Part shown: one piece after another, positions 20,110-32,609 of the stretch
Position numbering within the stretch: position 1 is the stretch's first letter
Layout of the letters: each line of letters opens with the position of its first letter
NCBI GenBank assembly: GCA_009760855.2
Contig: WPIO01000110.1
Span: 62,001-126,000, forward strand
Length of the DNA stretch: 64,000 bases
Direction of reading: 5' to 3'
Origin: Cristatella mucedo
Taxonomy: Eukaryota; Bryozoa; Phylactolaemata; Cristatellidae
Translations under genes and position numbers: made by a program
The notes under the pieces: generated by a model
Seen by the model: only the letters and a program-made list of their open reading frames with translations
Database searches by the model: none
What the model was told of the DNA's origin: nothing

Positions 20110-20266
20110 GTATATAGAGATAGAAAAAATTTATTTAATTAAATATTTAATTAATTGCAATTATATTTTACTCTTATATAGACACATCAACCTAAACAAC
20201 TCTTAGTAGATATAAAATGAAGGGTATGGAGAATAGGGTCTCGAGAATGGCGGCAGCCATTAAATA

Positions 20267-20302
20267 AATCGGACGAAGATAATAATCTCACTTCGTTCGA
20301 TT
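20267..20302. repeat. Imperfect inverted repeat at the viral/host junction
   Basis: Arms AATCGGACGAAG (20,267-20,278) and CTTCGTTCGATT (20,291-20,302) pair with one mismatch around a 12-base loop. They sit just beyond the last viral gene, where AT-rich DNA gives way to host-type DNA. This could be part of a terminal inverted repeat of the element or an unrelated hairpin. Confidence 0.45.
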
Positions 20303-20394
20303 ATTATATGAGGACGATTTGTTTAATTGATGACGTCATCGATCGAGCCCTAGGCTACATGCCATTCATTTTACATCTACTTAGACAGCATACA

Positions 20395-20409
20395 GATTCA
20401 GACACACAT

Positions 20410-20463
<54 letters not shown>

Positions 20464-20640
20464 ACACACACACGTGCACACAGAGACACACACACGCAAA
20501 AATGCACACAGAGACACACACAAAGACACACACAGAGACACACAAAGACACACACAGAGACACACACAACCTATGTGAAAGCAGGACAAAATCAAGCTAG
20601 CTTTAAAAAGCAGAGACTTTGGCAGATACTTTGAGACCTG
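20395..20640. repeat. CA microsatellite cassette, copy 1
   Basis: (CA)n at about 20,405-20,480 is followed by degenerate CACA/GAGACACA sequence and a unique tail with AGCAGGACAAAATCAA. The same order recurs at 21,515-21,700, so cassette and tail were duplicated together. Confidence 0.8.
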
Positions 20641-21514
20641 GACGATTCCTATGAGTGAATTTATTACTATTACTCTCGGTGGCTGCAGGAGATTGCAAGA
20701 GACGGCTGCACATCTCCGAGACTATTTGACGGGAGACAACTACCTTCTAGGTTTACCAAGCAGTGGAACATGCAAGGTGCCGATGTATCAACAGGAAGCA
20801 TCTCCATGTTCATCCGCAGGCAGTACCCCCAAAGGAAAAGTATATTGTCGTCATTAGCGTTTCGTTGGCAGGACTACTACTGGACTACTACTAGGCCCCC
20901 ACATTCAATTTGAGACTGTAGACTGGGTAGCGAGGTATTAGCTAGTGTCCGATCTATGCCAATCATCGCATGCAAGCCAATGACTATGCACTTTGGCCGA
21001 AGACTGCTGAGCAGCTCATGGCAGAACCTCTTGCAGAATGACTGTGAACAGGATAGCCAAGCACTGGCAGCACCGCACAGCAGATCAGAACCGAGAAGCT
21101 GCTGTCAGTGCGCTTCAAAATGTAAGCAAGCATTTGCAAACACGAGACTCTAACGATGCATCTTAGACACAAATTTGTGACAGCTTGAAATTCAGCCTTC
21201 CTGCGGTTGAAACTACCTTTGTTTCTTCGGATGGTATTAAATTGTTGGAGTCCCAAAGAAATTTATTATTGTAAACTCCACAGATTGCACTCGAATTCAC
21301 ATCATTCTGCCGACTGTCTTTTGAGTGATCCACATGGTTGCTGCAATGGTTGCATTTTAGTGTCAGCAATCGGCTGACTGAGAGCACATGCCAGGAGGGC
21401 ACAGTAATGGGACATCGACACATTGTAACTGCCATCTAGAGACGACAAAGTCACCGAAGCAGCGATCGTATCAACAGCAGCTACTCAGCCAGGCTTCTTA
21501 CAAACTAAGCTGCG
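20640..21514. other. No gene seen
   Basis: Mixed-composition intergenic DNA between the two CA cassettes. Reading frames are short and unrelated to known proteins. Confidence 0.6.
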
Positions 21515-21523
21515 AGACATAGA

Positions 21524-21576
<53 letters not shown>

Positions 21577-21700
21577 GCACACACACACACATACACATGC
21601 ACACAGAGACACACACAAAGACACACGCAGAGACACACACAGAGAACTTATGTTAAAGCAGGACAAAATCAAACTAGCTTATAAAAAAAGCAGAGACGCG
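21515..21700. repeat. CA microsatellite cassette, copy 2
   Basis: (AC)n at about 21,528-21,592, then AGAGACACA units and the tail AGCAGGACAAAATCAAACTA, matching the cassette at 20,395-20,640. Confidence 0.8.
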
Positions 21701-22689
21701 TGCAAAAGTTCACGCAACAGCGTAGCTCTATGGGTAGACGCATATTTACCAATCTGGTGGGGGGCGGGTCGATGGCCAGCCCATCTGTTGCGAGAAGCCA
21801 GCCTGCGCTAGTTTTTCCCCATGACTTTGTGACCCCCGGAGCGAACCTGCGAGCGCTTCTGCCGCTGTATCCAGCCTTGGCTGCGGCGTGCTAGCGTCGT
21901 CGAGCTGCCGCGATGGGAGCCTTTCGTTGAGAATTTTTTTTATTTTAATAAATATAATCTAAAAGGTACTGGCACCGGTATGAAAAGTGCATCGTGGGAT
22001 ATATTACGTCAGCCATTCTAAGTGGCTCCCTGCTCTTCCGGCTCTGGTAGCTGCAAACATCTGCAGCATCGGTGTGAAAGATGCATCCACCCGACTTACT
22101 CGATGAGCTTGTGATTCTCAGAAAAGTACGTTAACTCGACCTTCTGAAATCGTCGATGGGGCTGCGAGGGTCCCAAAGCCACGACCGAAGCCCGATACTA
22201 TCGGTCTTAGTTAGTACTAAAACTAAAGGCGGATGCAATGTAAATTATCTAAGCAAACCTGCCACGGCTATAACTGAAACTACTTGCATAGGCATTTATT
22301 GAAACTGGCGACATTCGCGATATGCATTCTCTCTGCGAGTCACCGGAAAGACTTGTGTTGGCTGTCATCAATAAAAAGATTAATCTCCCGCCAAAACCCC
22401 AAGTGACAGAAAACGGCATGCTTCTATCTTGCTAGGCCGCAACCCTTTTCCGAAGAGCTGAGCTACTGCAGCGAGCTGCTTCTCCGGACCAACCCTCTTT
22501 TCTCCTTATTCGGGTGGCTAAACGCATTAGAGGTTGAGCTTCTACCTTCTTTACGACAGCATCATTTAAAAACACTGACTTACATATATCTGCAGTGGTT
22601 TGTGCAATTTCACGAATAATTCCGGGCTATCGAGCCGATCGAAAGCTAAAGATAGCCTAGCCCACCTGGATATTCTCCCTTATTAATCG
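21701..22689. other. No gene seen
   Basis: Intergenic sequence without a convincing reading frame, repeat or RNA gene. Confidence 0.6.
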
Positions 22690-23222
22690 GCAAATACACG
22701 TGCACAGGACCAGCCATAGCTCACAAATCCATCGTTCAAGGGCCAAACTGCGTTTACTACGGGTAAGATCACGCTTAAGATCTATGGAGAAGGAAAATTT
22801 TGATACGTTTATACATTGGCTTCCTTTAGTCACTGAGTTCCTACAGTCGTTGGTCCTCCGACGAAGTCCAGAGGCTTTTAGCAGCCTGCGATGCCGAGGA
22901 AGCCGTTCGACAAGCGGGCATTCAAAATGGTGCAGAGACCCTCGGACCAAGCGAACGCTCGACCGCTGTCCTAAAGGTGCTAAAGCGGCTCTGAACTATT
23001 GCCCTTAGACGCATTTGCTCATTTTCCGGCTTGTTTGCCGCGAAATCTATGGTCGCCCGCAGATGGTGCATGCAACGCCTCAACGGCTAGGCGGTCGGCG
23101 ATCTGAGGTCGGAGGTCGCGAACCGCTCTAATTAATAGCGGGCGGCCGGATGTCTCGCTAGCCTCCACCGGTCGATGCCTGTCGGCGACCGAGCGCAGGC
23201 ACGCACACGCGCACGCACACGC

Positions 23223-23301
<79 letters not shown>

Positions 23302-23530
23302 TACATGTAACTGCATAAACTAAATGTATATATAGTTTTGCATGCGAGCGAGTGCGTCGAAAGCGGAGGACGACTATTGGCACGTCACGAGGATCTGTAG
23401 CGGCGGTTACTGCTTCAAATTATTTATTGCAATATGGCGGCGAAATCAGAGAGCACCGAGAGCAAAACGGAGCGTTGACGGCGGCGTGAGCGTGAGCGTC
23501 GCAACTGTCAGTCGCAGAGACCCACCTATC
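22690..23530 (+). repeat. Diverged copy of the gene A 5' flank
   Basis: Blocks match the region upstream of gene A in the same order. TACACGTGCACAGGACCAGC with about 75 following bases matches 26,053-26,150. A GCGGGCATTCAAAATGGTGC block matches about 26,925-27,010. GACGACTATTGGCACGTC and the bases after it match about 27,250-27,360. A long CA array replaces part of the match, and a LINE begins where coding sequence would be expected. This is probably the 5' flank of a lost gene copy. Confidence 0.65.
23208..23295. repeat. CA/CG-CA microsatellite
   Basis: An interrupted ACGC-rich start runs into a pure (AC)n array of about 65 bases. It lies inside the duplicated flank and is absent from the gene A counterpart, so it expanded after duplication. 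Confidence 0.9.
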
Positions 23531-23534
23531 GCAC

Positions 23535-24520
23535 GGGTCCGATAAATGCTGTGATAAATACAATGTGTACGTGCATTTTTAGCTTTTTTTAAAATGTGGT
23601 CAAATAAGGGGATGTTGTGACGCCAGTCGGAAGTGAGTTCCAGGCTTTGGGAAAATACGAACTGAAGGCACGGTCTCCTAGGATTTGAGGTATGTACAAC
23701 GTATAGGTAAACGATTAGACTCCGAAAAGCGGGGGGGGGGGGGTGGTGCGATGCTTAGCCTGGTGGGGCAGACGATCTGAGAGGTAGGCTGGAGCCAAAG
23801 AATGAAGGGACCTGAAAGTGAATGACAGAGCCTTGAAGTCGATTCGTTGCATGACTGGGAGCCAGTGCAGGCCAGCTAGAAGCGGTGTGATGTGGAAACT
23901 GCGACATTCACGACAGATAAGCCTAGCTGCAGAGTTTTGCTCCAGCTGTGAGCGCCTGATTGCACAGAACGGAAGACCAGCAAGCAGTGAGCTACAGTAG
24001 TCGAGAGGTGATGTTACAAATGCACGAAAATTAATTTGAATGTGCTATCGCTGTCTATAAAAGCCCGAGTTTAGTAATGTTATGTAACTGATTGTAGGCA
24101 TACTTGACTGTGGAATTGACGTGGTTGTCTAATGAAAGGTCACTTTGGAACATGATATCTTGATTTCGTGCAGATTCAACGGAGGAAATGCTGGCAGAGC
24201 CGATTCTGAGCGTTAGAAGTTCCAATTCTGAATAGCACTTGGTATTCCAATTACTATTAGGTTTGTTTTATCATCCTCCAGTTCAATAAAGTTAATTTGC
24301 TGCTATCCATGTGCGGATGTCATCAATGTATGCAGCAAGAGAGTTCAGAGAGTTCAACGAGCTGGAGGGCTGTGAAGGGTCAAAGGATCAAAGGTACAAC
24401 CGAGTGTGATCTGTGTAGAAGCGAAAGCCTAGATTGTGCCTGGAAATCACATCGGCAAGAGGGAGCGTATTAACCAGCGTGAAAAGAACCGCACCGCGAA
24501 CAATGCCCGGAAGTAACCCA
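23535..24520 (-). mobile_element. CR1/L2-like LINE fragment with degenerate reverse transcriptase
   Basis: On the minus strand, coding traces run from a reverse transcriptase palm segment near 24,510-24,400 (VNTLPLADVISRHNLGFRFY, then TDHTRLYL where intact elements have YADD) through the thumb and C-terminal region to LINE 3' sequence near 23,540. A run of 13 G near 23,731 and several stops mark decay. The palm motif shows this is a longer 5' extent than the copy in the viral polymerase. Confidence 0.8.
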
Positions 24521-25289
24521 TACTTCAGACTTGATTCCATCCAGTATTTGTAGACATATTACCGGTACACGAATGAAAGGTTTGCTCCTCAGATCTCGAC
24601 AACGTTTGAGTCACTAAAAGAAGATTTCTGCACGCCTTCTAGACTCAAATTTATCCCCCCCAGATGCTTGGCACGCATCGTACGTGACACTGCAAGCGAG
24701 TAAGACAAGGTGGCTGAATTGCGAAACCATGTAGGAATGAATTTGATGGGGATGCACAACCTCGTGACCGTTAAAGGCGATCGAGCCACGTGGGCCAAGT
24801 GCGCCACATAACTTTTCGCTCATACGTTCCTGTATAGGCGATTTACGCCATCGTATTTTGATGCAGGGCAAATTGACTAGCGGGGAAATTTATTGTTATC
24901 ACGAAGTGGGTAGGCTAAAAGCCACCATCGAAAGGTACCGTAGTTGATATCAGCAACTGCACTCGAAATGCGGCGACTTTTAATAAAAAAACAGATCTCG
25001 CATCGACTCTCGTTAACCCAGTTGCAGTGGTCTCTTCACGCTGCGTTTTAACCTTTACTGGCTAGTATAATCTACACAATCTCCAAAATTACCTTTACTG
25101 GCCGAATTCCGCGAAACGGTCACGCAAGTACAGCGTCTTCAAATTACTAAGATCTTTCCTCAGCCCGGGCATTTGAAAAAAAAGTTCTTTCAAAGTGAGA
25201 GGCGCACACAGCAGTTTCAGAGGAGGCGGGAAAAAGCTCCATCGCTGCTGCCCGTCACTTGCAGTCTGAAGTCAATGTCAGCCTTTCGC
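24521..25289. other. No gene seen
   Basis: Intergenic DNA. Two overlapping minus-strand frames at 24,589-24,871 have no recognisable features. Confidence 0.55.
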
Positions 25290-25850
<561 letters not shown>

Positions 25851-26039
25851 TAAACGAAAATTAAACCAAGCTTCTTCCTATAAGACACCCGAGACATTCG
25901 TACGGACGAAGATATTTCGTTCTAATAACTGTTGGACGAGCGGATACCTTCAACGGAAGATCAATATATCGAGAGGCGCAGCCTACAACGGCAGTGAGAT
26001 TCAAAGAGAGAATGAATGAGAACTTACAGGTTTAAGGCT

Positions 26040-27469
26040 TTTCGAGTCACAAATACACGTGCACAGGACCAGCCATAGCTCACAACTCATTCGTTCAAGG
26101 CCCAAACCTCGTTTACTACGGGTAAGATCACGCTTAAAATCTGATGGAGATGGAGCAACTCTGCTAAGCTTATATAGAACGTCGTATTTCTCTGAAATGG
26201 AAATAAGGATTTTGAGTATTGAGAAGCTTTTCGCGTTGGCACATCTTGGGGAGGGAGCGTGATAATGCGTCTCAAGCGAGACAGCGTTTTCGTTACAGAT
26301 AAAGCTGCAAACGTAATGGAGAGATTGCGGGCGCACTTTCCGGCTCTCTTAACTGGCGGTGCTAGCCTCTTTTAGGGACAGTTCGGAGCTGCTTCCGGTC
26401 GGCGAAAACTTCAGCAGTGAAAATTCCGACGGATGAACATTTATTTTAAGGGTGGGAAAAAGAGCCTTTGATGCAGATAATCAGATTCTTCAGGCCGTAG
26501 AAACTCACATACATTTCAGATGCAAGGTAATTAAATTTTACGGCGAACATAAACTCATGTCCGCTGGTGGTTCGCGTTTAGTGGTCAGTGCTTGCCGGGG
26601 CAGGTGGGCGCGCTCAGATATTAAGGTTGATGTCAGAGGTGTGAGACAACTGTACTTCTGATGGAGATTCCTGCTTCTGCTACATGCTCAGTATGAGCAG
26701 GCGTAAGCCCATAAAGGACAAACCATGAGAGCCCAGTCAATGCTGCGAGGAATACTTACGTTTTCAGTGTCCTTGAGCTGTCGTTAAGTGGGGATCGTTG
26801 GCTTCCTGTAGTCATTGGGTTCCAGCAATGATTGGTTCTCTGACATCGTCGAGCTTTTGAGCAGCCCGCGCCGCTCGAGCTGAAGCCCCGCCGCAGCCGC
26901 CATGGAAGCCGTTTAACTGGCGGGCATTCAAAATGGTGCTGAGACCCTCGGACCTGGCGATCGCTCTACTGCTTCGCTAAAGGAGCTAAAGCGTCTTTAA
27001 ATTATTTCCCTAAGACGCAATTACTTCATTTAATCGGGCTTCTTCGAAACGAAATCTACTGTCGCCGGCAGACGGTGCATAAAACCGCGCCATCTGCAGC
27101 CTGGCGGTCGACGGTCTGAGGTCGGAGGTATCGCACCTCTATGATTAATAGCGGACGGCCGGATGTCTCACGCGCCTCCTCCGGTCGATGCCTGTCGGCG
27201 ACCAAGTGTAGGCAGCGCCATTGTTCTGCATGCAATCGAGTGCGGACGGACGACTATTGGCACGTCGCGAGGATCTGTAGATCGAGCCCGCCTTATTAAG
27301 TTGCCGCTTCAAATTAGAAATTGCAATATGACGGCGCAATCAGCGAGCGCCGAGAGCGAAACGAGGCTTCGACGGCGTGACGTCTTTCGTCGTCGCGTTC
27401 GGCGGGTGGCTGAGCAGGCGCAGAGCTGTCAGCTCGAGCCAGCACTCGGATCCTTAGCAGTCGGCGGCA
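26040..27469 (+). promoter_or_regulatory. 5' flank of gene A, duplicated upstream
   Basis: Contains the roughly 95-base block from 26,053 (ACACGTGCACAGGACC), the ATTCAAAATGGTGC block and a GC-richer stretch directly before the coding start. Parts are shared with 22,690-23,530 and, more weakly, with 40,030-40,700 upstream of gene B (CATTTAATCGGGCTTC/CATTAAAGCGGGCTTG). Conservation across copies suggests promoter or 5' UTR content. No TATA box is clear. Confidence 0.4.
26690..26800 (-). mobile_element. Short LINE 3'-end fragment (diverged subfamily)
   Basis: Matches 35,205-35,320 over most of its length, including AGGACAAACCAT and GAGCCCA with ATGCTGCGAGGA following. It lies within the gene A flank. 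Confidence 0.6.
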
Positions 27470-30400
27470 ATGGGCAACGAGCAGGATCTCGCCGTGCACA
27501 TCGTCGTGGCTATCGCCACAATGGTGCTCGTCCTCGCGACGCCGTCGCGTGGCGCGGAGCACGAGTTCTCGGCCGTCGGGAAGTTTCGGGCGACGACGCC
27601 CGCGGCGAGCGGCGGCGGCGGCGTTTCCGCGATGCCCGCTGTGAACCTGGTGCGCATGCACGCACTCGGAGCGATGAGCGCACCGAGCGCTCCTTGCACG
27701 ACGCTAGCAGAGTCGAAGCACTTCCGACTACTCGAGCGACGAGCGGCGTGATGCAGCCGCGACATGCATTGAGCATTGCGGATGCGTCGAGCTTCACCTC
27801 GAGGCTTCACCTCGAGAGACGGCGCTTTGCAGGAGCAGCCGCTGCTCGGATTTGCCGAGGCTGGGCACTGAGTGCAGAGCGAGGCTTTGCGTCACGTTGC
27901 AGGGCCACTGCTGCGCTCTCTGCACCACCCGTGGGGCGGCGGCGTGCTCGGCGGTCAACTACCTGGAGGCGACTCGATCGTGCGAGCTCGTGGCCGGGCA
28001 GGGTCTGACGTGGGCGTCCGACGGCGGCTCGCTGCTGCTACTCAAAGGTACCGCGCTTCAGGCGTCACCTCTGCTCCGAACTGCATCCACCCTGCTAGCC
28101 AGCCAGCGCCGACCCACTGGCTCTGCACCGGCGCCTGCCGTCGAATTATAGCTGCAGCCGCACCTCGACCGTCTGGCGTCTCAGAGCTTTCATCAGTCGA
28201 CGTTCGCTCTGCTGAATATTTTTCGCGGCAGCGTCATACCGTCGGGCCGCGAGAAAATATGAATCGAAGCTTTATCGAACCCTCTAGTGCGCCCTCTTTT
28301 GTCTCATTTGCCGAAAGTGGCCGTCGCCACACTAGGAACATCGACATAGTGAAGAAGCCGCTCCGACCGGCACTGTTAGGGAGGCCAGGGATGCGCTTGA
28401 ACTCCAGTAGCTGCAGAGCGCCGCTCGTCATACGGAGCGGCTGACGGAGCCTGCGCGAGTGCCCCACTCCGCGAGCCTCCATCTCCGTCAGTTGCTCTGC
28501 GCTTCCGCTCGCTCGTCTCGCTCTGCGCCGGCCGCCTCAGCTCCGCAGCGGTTGCTCGAGTCCGCCGGTTCCTCACACGTCACGCACGAGCGACGAATCG
28601 TGGCGTCCGCCTTTTCAGGCTGCGCGAGCTCGGCTTTCTTGCAGTCGACGTCATTGGTAACTCTGTGCCCACTGCCTTCCGGGCGGTGATCGGCGTTGGG
28701 CTGCGGCCCGGAAGTCAGGAGGAGAGCTTCTCGAGCTACGAGCTGCAGCAGACTCGAAGCGCCGCTCACTGCTACAGCCTGTGCGCCGCCCTGACGGCCG
28801 TCTGCCGCCTGTTCGCCTTCCACTCGAAGCGGCTGCTGTGTCGCGTGTACGACGTCGACTTTTACGCCACCTGGACGAACGTGTCGACCAGTGACGGCAA
28901 CTGGACGAGCTACTATGCACAGCGAGCGGGTAACGAGAGCCGCCCTGCGCTTTGCTTTCTTACTGCCAGCGAGCTGCAACAAGTGCCGAGAGTTCAAACA
29001 GCGCTGGCAGCGTGGCGGCGGCGCAGCGAAAGGGCCGTTTACGGGGTGCTCTTCTGGAAGCAGCAAGCAGAGTGGTTTCAAAGCAGAGTGGTTTCCTCCA
29101 ACAAGTTTAGCGCCTCGCCGCACGGACAGGTGGCACCGACTCGCTCGGCTTTCGCGGGCCTAGAGACTCTGCGAGTGCCGGAAGCTCGCAAACACCACCA
29201 CACGGCTATCGGGCCGAACGGCCGTAGTGATTTTTCTATGCATAATTGTTCTAGCAGCAACGAATCAAGTACCATACATTTTCTGTATTTTCAATAATTA
29301 CGTTTTATGGAGCCACGTGGTTAATCGTTGGCCTGGTTGAGCGGCTCCCTACGCGGGTCACACCGACTCGCTAGTGTTGCACGGAGCAAGCAGCTCAGCA
29401 GCAGCAGCAGCAGCCAAAAGTGCCAAAAGACGGCCGGACGAGCCGGGCTGGACGAGCGCAGCTGGGTTGCTGTCCCCCGTGCTTGAAGCTCTGGCTGCGT
29501 CAGAGGAAACTGCGTGCTGCGTCAGAGGCAACGTCGGAAGCAACATGTCTGTCGAGTCTGAAGTTCGCGCCCCCGCATCGCTCCGACGCATCGGCGGCGG
29601 TTCGCGGCCGCTCGCTGTCGGACGGCCGCGGCTCGCTCCGACCGAGGCGAAGACGCCGACTGCAGCAGTGCTGATCGGCGACCATCTTACGCTGCAGGCG
29701 GCTGGAAGCTGCTGTACAAGATGAGCAAGGGCGTCGGCGTGGACGCGTCAGACGCTCTACTCGTCACACCGGGCAACGCGACGGCGAGCGCCAATCAGAT
29801 GGCTCTGGACGCGACGTGTGCGTGCAGCCTCAAGAGCGGCATCGTCGACAGCTGGTCCAAGTTTCCCATCACGCAGGTACCGAGGTAGCGCCGCCGCTGC
29901 GTGAGCCGTCTAGAACTTCTCTTTCATTGAGTTAAGGCGTTCCTTACTGCTGCTGCCACTGCCAAGACTGAATTTCCGAGTTCGACGTAAGCAGCCTCCC
30001 TCAAAATCTCCCGACGATGCACAGGTGTCGCTCGTTCTGGCGACCGCTGGAGCAGCGATGAAGTACCTCAACTTCTCCGTGACTAGCGCCGACACAGCCG
30101 CCACATTTTTCAGCCAAGCTAAAATAGTAGCGAGCAGCTGGATCGATCTGAATGCGACTTCCTCGAAGCTCATGTACATGGCCGCGGGGTACGCCACAGT
30201 GATGCCACAATCATGCTGTTCATGTTGTTGCCGCCTCCGTGACCATGTGCTCGTATTTAGTGGGTCTCTTTGATTTTTCCTTTACGTGCTTAGACGTTCT
30301 AACACTTTTGCATGCTGCCACTAACCACACTTCCATTCTGACCTTGCGCAAGTCACCCCTAACCATGTTATTCTTGTTGTTTATCAAACATGATGCCACT

Positions 30401-32609
30401 CACCGTTCGATCTTGCTTCCTTTGCAGAAAATGTAAAGCGCCTAGAAAGAGATCAAGTTCTCTGATGGAGCTTTATCAAGTGTATTCCTATTATCATTTT
30501 TGCGGTCTCTGCGACGACACCCCGAGGCTGCCTGCTTGTAGAGGTTCAAGTCCTAGCGTATAAAATTCAGAAGGGCGAAGATTCGGAAGCCTCGGTTAGC
30601 GACTTTTAGGTTCTGCAGCAATGCACGCATTTATGCCGACGGTGGTGAAACGCAGCGTTACAACGAAGAGCTCCGACACCTTCACATAAACACCATTCAC
30701 CCATTTTTTCGGAAAAGAAGAACAGTCAGTCATGCTTTCACGGAGTACGCTATCAAGCTGCAATTGGGCTGCATATAATTTTGTGTCGATGTTCTTATGG
30801 TGCCACTTTACCCCTATAGCTGCCGTGCGGCATGTCTGTGGGTCTGTTGCTTCTGTTTGTTTGTTCGTCTGGCCTACCCGCACGACGCCTAAAGCACTCC
30901 ATTGCACCACCGTTCAATGGGCGGATGTATTCTCGACAATTTCCATATCGCGTTTAGATGACCTCTCTCCGTGCCTACTGCTTTCGAACTCTCTCCCTCT
31001 CTAGCAGCCCATGGACAGCGTGTCATGCATGACGGCAAGGCACTTGCTGTACTAGATGGCACGTGCCACGTACCGCACATACCTCAAGTACCTTACGTAC
31101 GGTAATGTAATGTAATGTATCTTCGTCGGTAACTCCACAAGGCCACAGAGACTGTGCGGGTGTTACGCTGGAGAGTTTCGTATAGTGCACTCTCAGCCTA
31201 AGCGGCTTTCGGTACGCATTCGGTAGCCAACAGACTTCATCTCACGCAACAAAGAGAACAAGGGAAGGATAGCAGAGTCAGGAGAGCAGTTGACGTAGTG
31301 AGTAGCATAGAAATAGCAGCTCAGGACCGCTGAAAAGAATGAGCCATAGTCGGCAGCAGAAGAGTAGTTGTCGTTGCGTAATAAAGCAGTATAGTGGATG
31401 AATTTTACCGCCAACTTGCAGTAAATGTGACAGGGATTCAAAACCGGCGTGACTTCAAATATAGGTCCCGCGGAGTGGGTAGAAAGATTCTCACTTACCT
31501 GTCCCTATTTAGACGATTCACGCCGTCGTTTTTCATGAGTGATACGGTGACTCGCCGGATTATTGCTGCACTGTCGTCGCTGGCTTACAGTGGGTTACTG
31601 GGTTACTGTGGCTTGACTTGTAGGCAAAAAGCATTCTTCGTAAAGCGCCGCCGCCGGCTTGAGGTCGGAGGTCGGTCATTACATTCAGAACGTTTTTCTA
31701 TCGGCTCTAGCAAAAAGAACCTCGCATTGCAGGCAGAATTTACCGGCTGGTGGTGGTCGCTACTCTCAGCTGCTCTCAGCCGACTCCAATAAATAAATAA
31801 ATGAATAAATAAATAAATCAATAAATCTCCAGCTAAAGATTTATTGACTGCGTTCGTGATAATTTCACGCGAACCTACCTCAAACGACCAAGAGCTGTTT
31901 TTACACTGTCTGGCTTTGTACGGCTGAGCCTGCCGTTCCATTGAACGAGAGGCCCGCTAGTCGCTTTCAGCTGAATTAAACTTTTAGCTTTCGGGATTAA
32001 ACCGAATTGAACTTTTAGCTCGCCGTCGCCTATTGCTGCTGCTGCTGCTGCAGCTTTGCGACCGCGGACGACGCATTCGGCGCTAGCGAATGAGCCGCTC
32101 CCGCGCGCGCCCTGCAAACCGTGGCCCCCGCCGCGCAGCGAAGCGCCGTTCAGCTGTCGCTATACGCGGTTTTCTTTTGCTTTTAGCACGCCCGCCTCCA
32201 ATATGTGCGGTCGCTACTTTTTCATCGCGCGTAGCCTACTCTACTCGGGCTGCGCCGCCGACAGCGGTTGGCTGACCGTGAGCGGCCGAGGAGCCAGCGA
32301 CTGCTCGTTCGACGTCAAGCCAATGCCACAGTTCGCTTACTCGAACGGCACGACCTGCGCTCACTTCGACAATGGTGAGAGCCTGCCGGGGTCACTCCTC
32401 GCGGGGGCGGGAGGCCGGGGGGGGGGAGGGGGCGGGGCGTGCTCGAGGTCGCCTGCCGCCGCTCCTCCTCCTCCTCCTGCACGTCCGCACAGTCGGGCGC
32501 CGCAGCCGACGGGCGCGCGCGCGGCTACGTAGCGTAGCGACGGCGTCCGTCGGGCGCGTCCGTTGCAGTCGCCTTCGCCGACGCTCTCCTGCTGTACGCA
32601 CAGCTGTAG
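27470..32609 (+). CDS. Gene A: secreted protein with two PAN/apple-like modules and a C-terminal domain, seven coding exons
   Basis: Exons inferred by comparison with gene B and GT/AG sites: 27470-27649, 27903-28047, 28645-28929, 29698-29876, 30025-30188, 32187-32374, 32569-32609. Spliced length is 1,182 bases, open to TAG, 393 aa. Residues 1-28 form a signal peptide (VVAIATMVLVLATPSRG). Module 1 (exons 1-2) has GHCCALC and ATRSCELV; module 2 (exon 3) has AAHCYSLCAALTAVCRLFAF and RLLCRVYDVDF, the PAN/apple Cys pattern. Exons 4-7 form a beta-rich domain with CACSLKS, SSWIDL, GRYFFIARS, DSGWLTVSG and a terminal ADALLLYAQL. I associate this domain with mollusc secreted proteins. Likely extracellular binding; the ligand is unknown. 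Six introns; a LINE end lies in intron 5. Confidence 0.8.
30245..30510 (+). mobile_element. LINE 3' end in intron 5 of gene A
   Basis: Begins with TTTAGTGGGTCTCTTTGATT, runs through the LINE 3' UTR and ends with the conserved GCGCCTAGAAAGAGAT stem-loop and a degraded ATT tail. It matches 58,010-58,260 and is in the gene's orientation. Confidence 0.88.
31783..31828. repeat. AAAT microsatellite in gene A intron 5
   Basis: Repeating AATAAATAAATAAATG-type units over about 45 bases with a few substitutions. Confidence 0.85.

Larger units (their letters stand above)
1..20200. mobile_element. Endogenous adintovirus/Polinton-like virus, decayed, left end outside the window
   Basis: An AT-rich block densely packed with closely spaced genes on both strands, ending abruptly near 20.2 kb where composition shifts and CA microsatellites begin. 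Its gene set (family B polymerase with a Polinton-type N-terminus, A32-like ATPase, adenain-type protease, jelly-roll capsid, penton-like proteins, PLA2, YqaJ nuclease) is that of adintoviruses and Polintons. Frameshifts, stops and a LINE in the polymerase show it is an inactive integrated copy. No retrovirus-like integrase was recognised; it may lie left of position 1 or be lost. The nearest alternatives are Polinton-like viruses and adomaviruses, but the combination of polymerase type, PLA2 and zinc-ribbon protease favours the adintovirus/Polinton group. Confidence 0.9.

Noticed and set aside
1..20200. Bacterial or phage contamination, suggested by the fibre repeats and HNH-AP2 gene
   Set aside because: Adintovirus-type core genes and a host LINE inside the polymerase show it is integrated in the animal genome.
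1..20200. Retrovirus-like integrase of the viral element
   Set aside because: No HHCC plus DD-E pattern was found in the viral block; the only integrase in the window belongs to the gypsy element.
20308..20634. Long His/Thr-rich frame and its antisense Cys/Val frames
   Set aside because: They are translations of the CA microsatellite.
20405..21592. CRISPR-like array of short repeats
   Set aside because: Pure dinucleotide repeats with no spacers of uniform length and no cas genes.
27163..28008. 281-codon Arg-rich frame over gene A exon 1
   Set aside because: Out of frame with the exons shared with gene B, crosses an intron, and its composition is explained by GC content.
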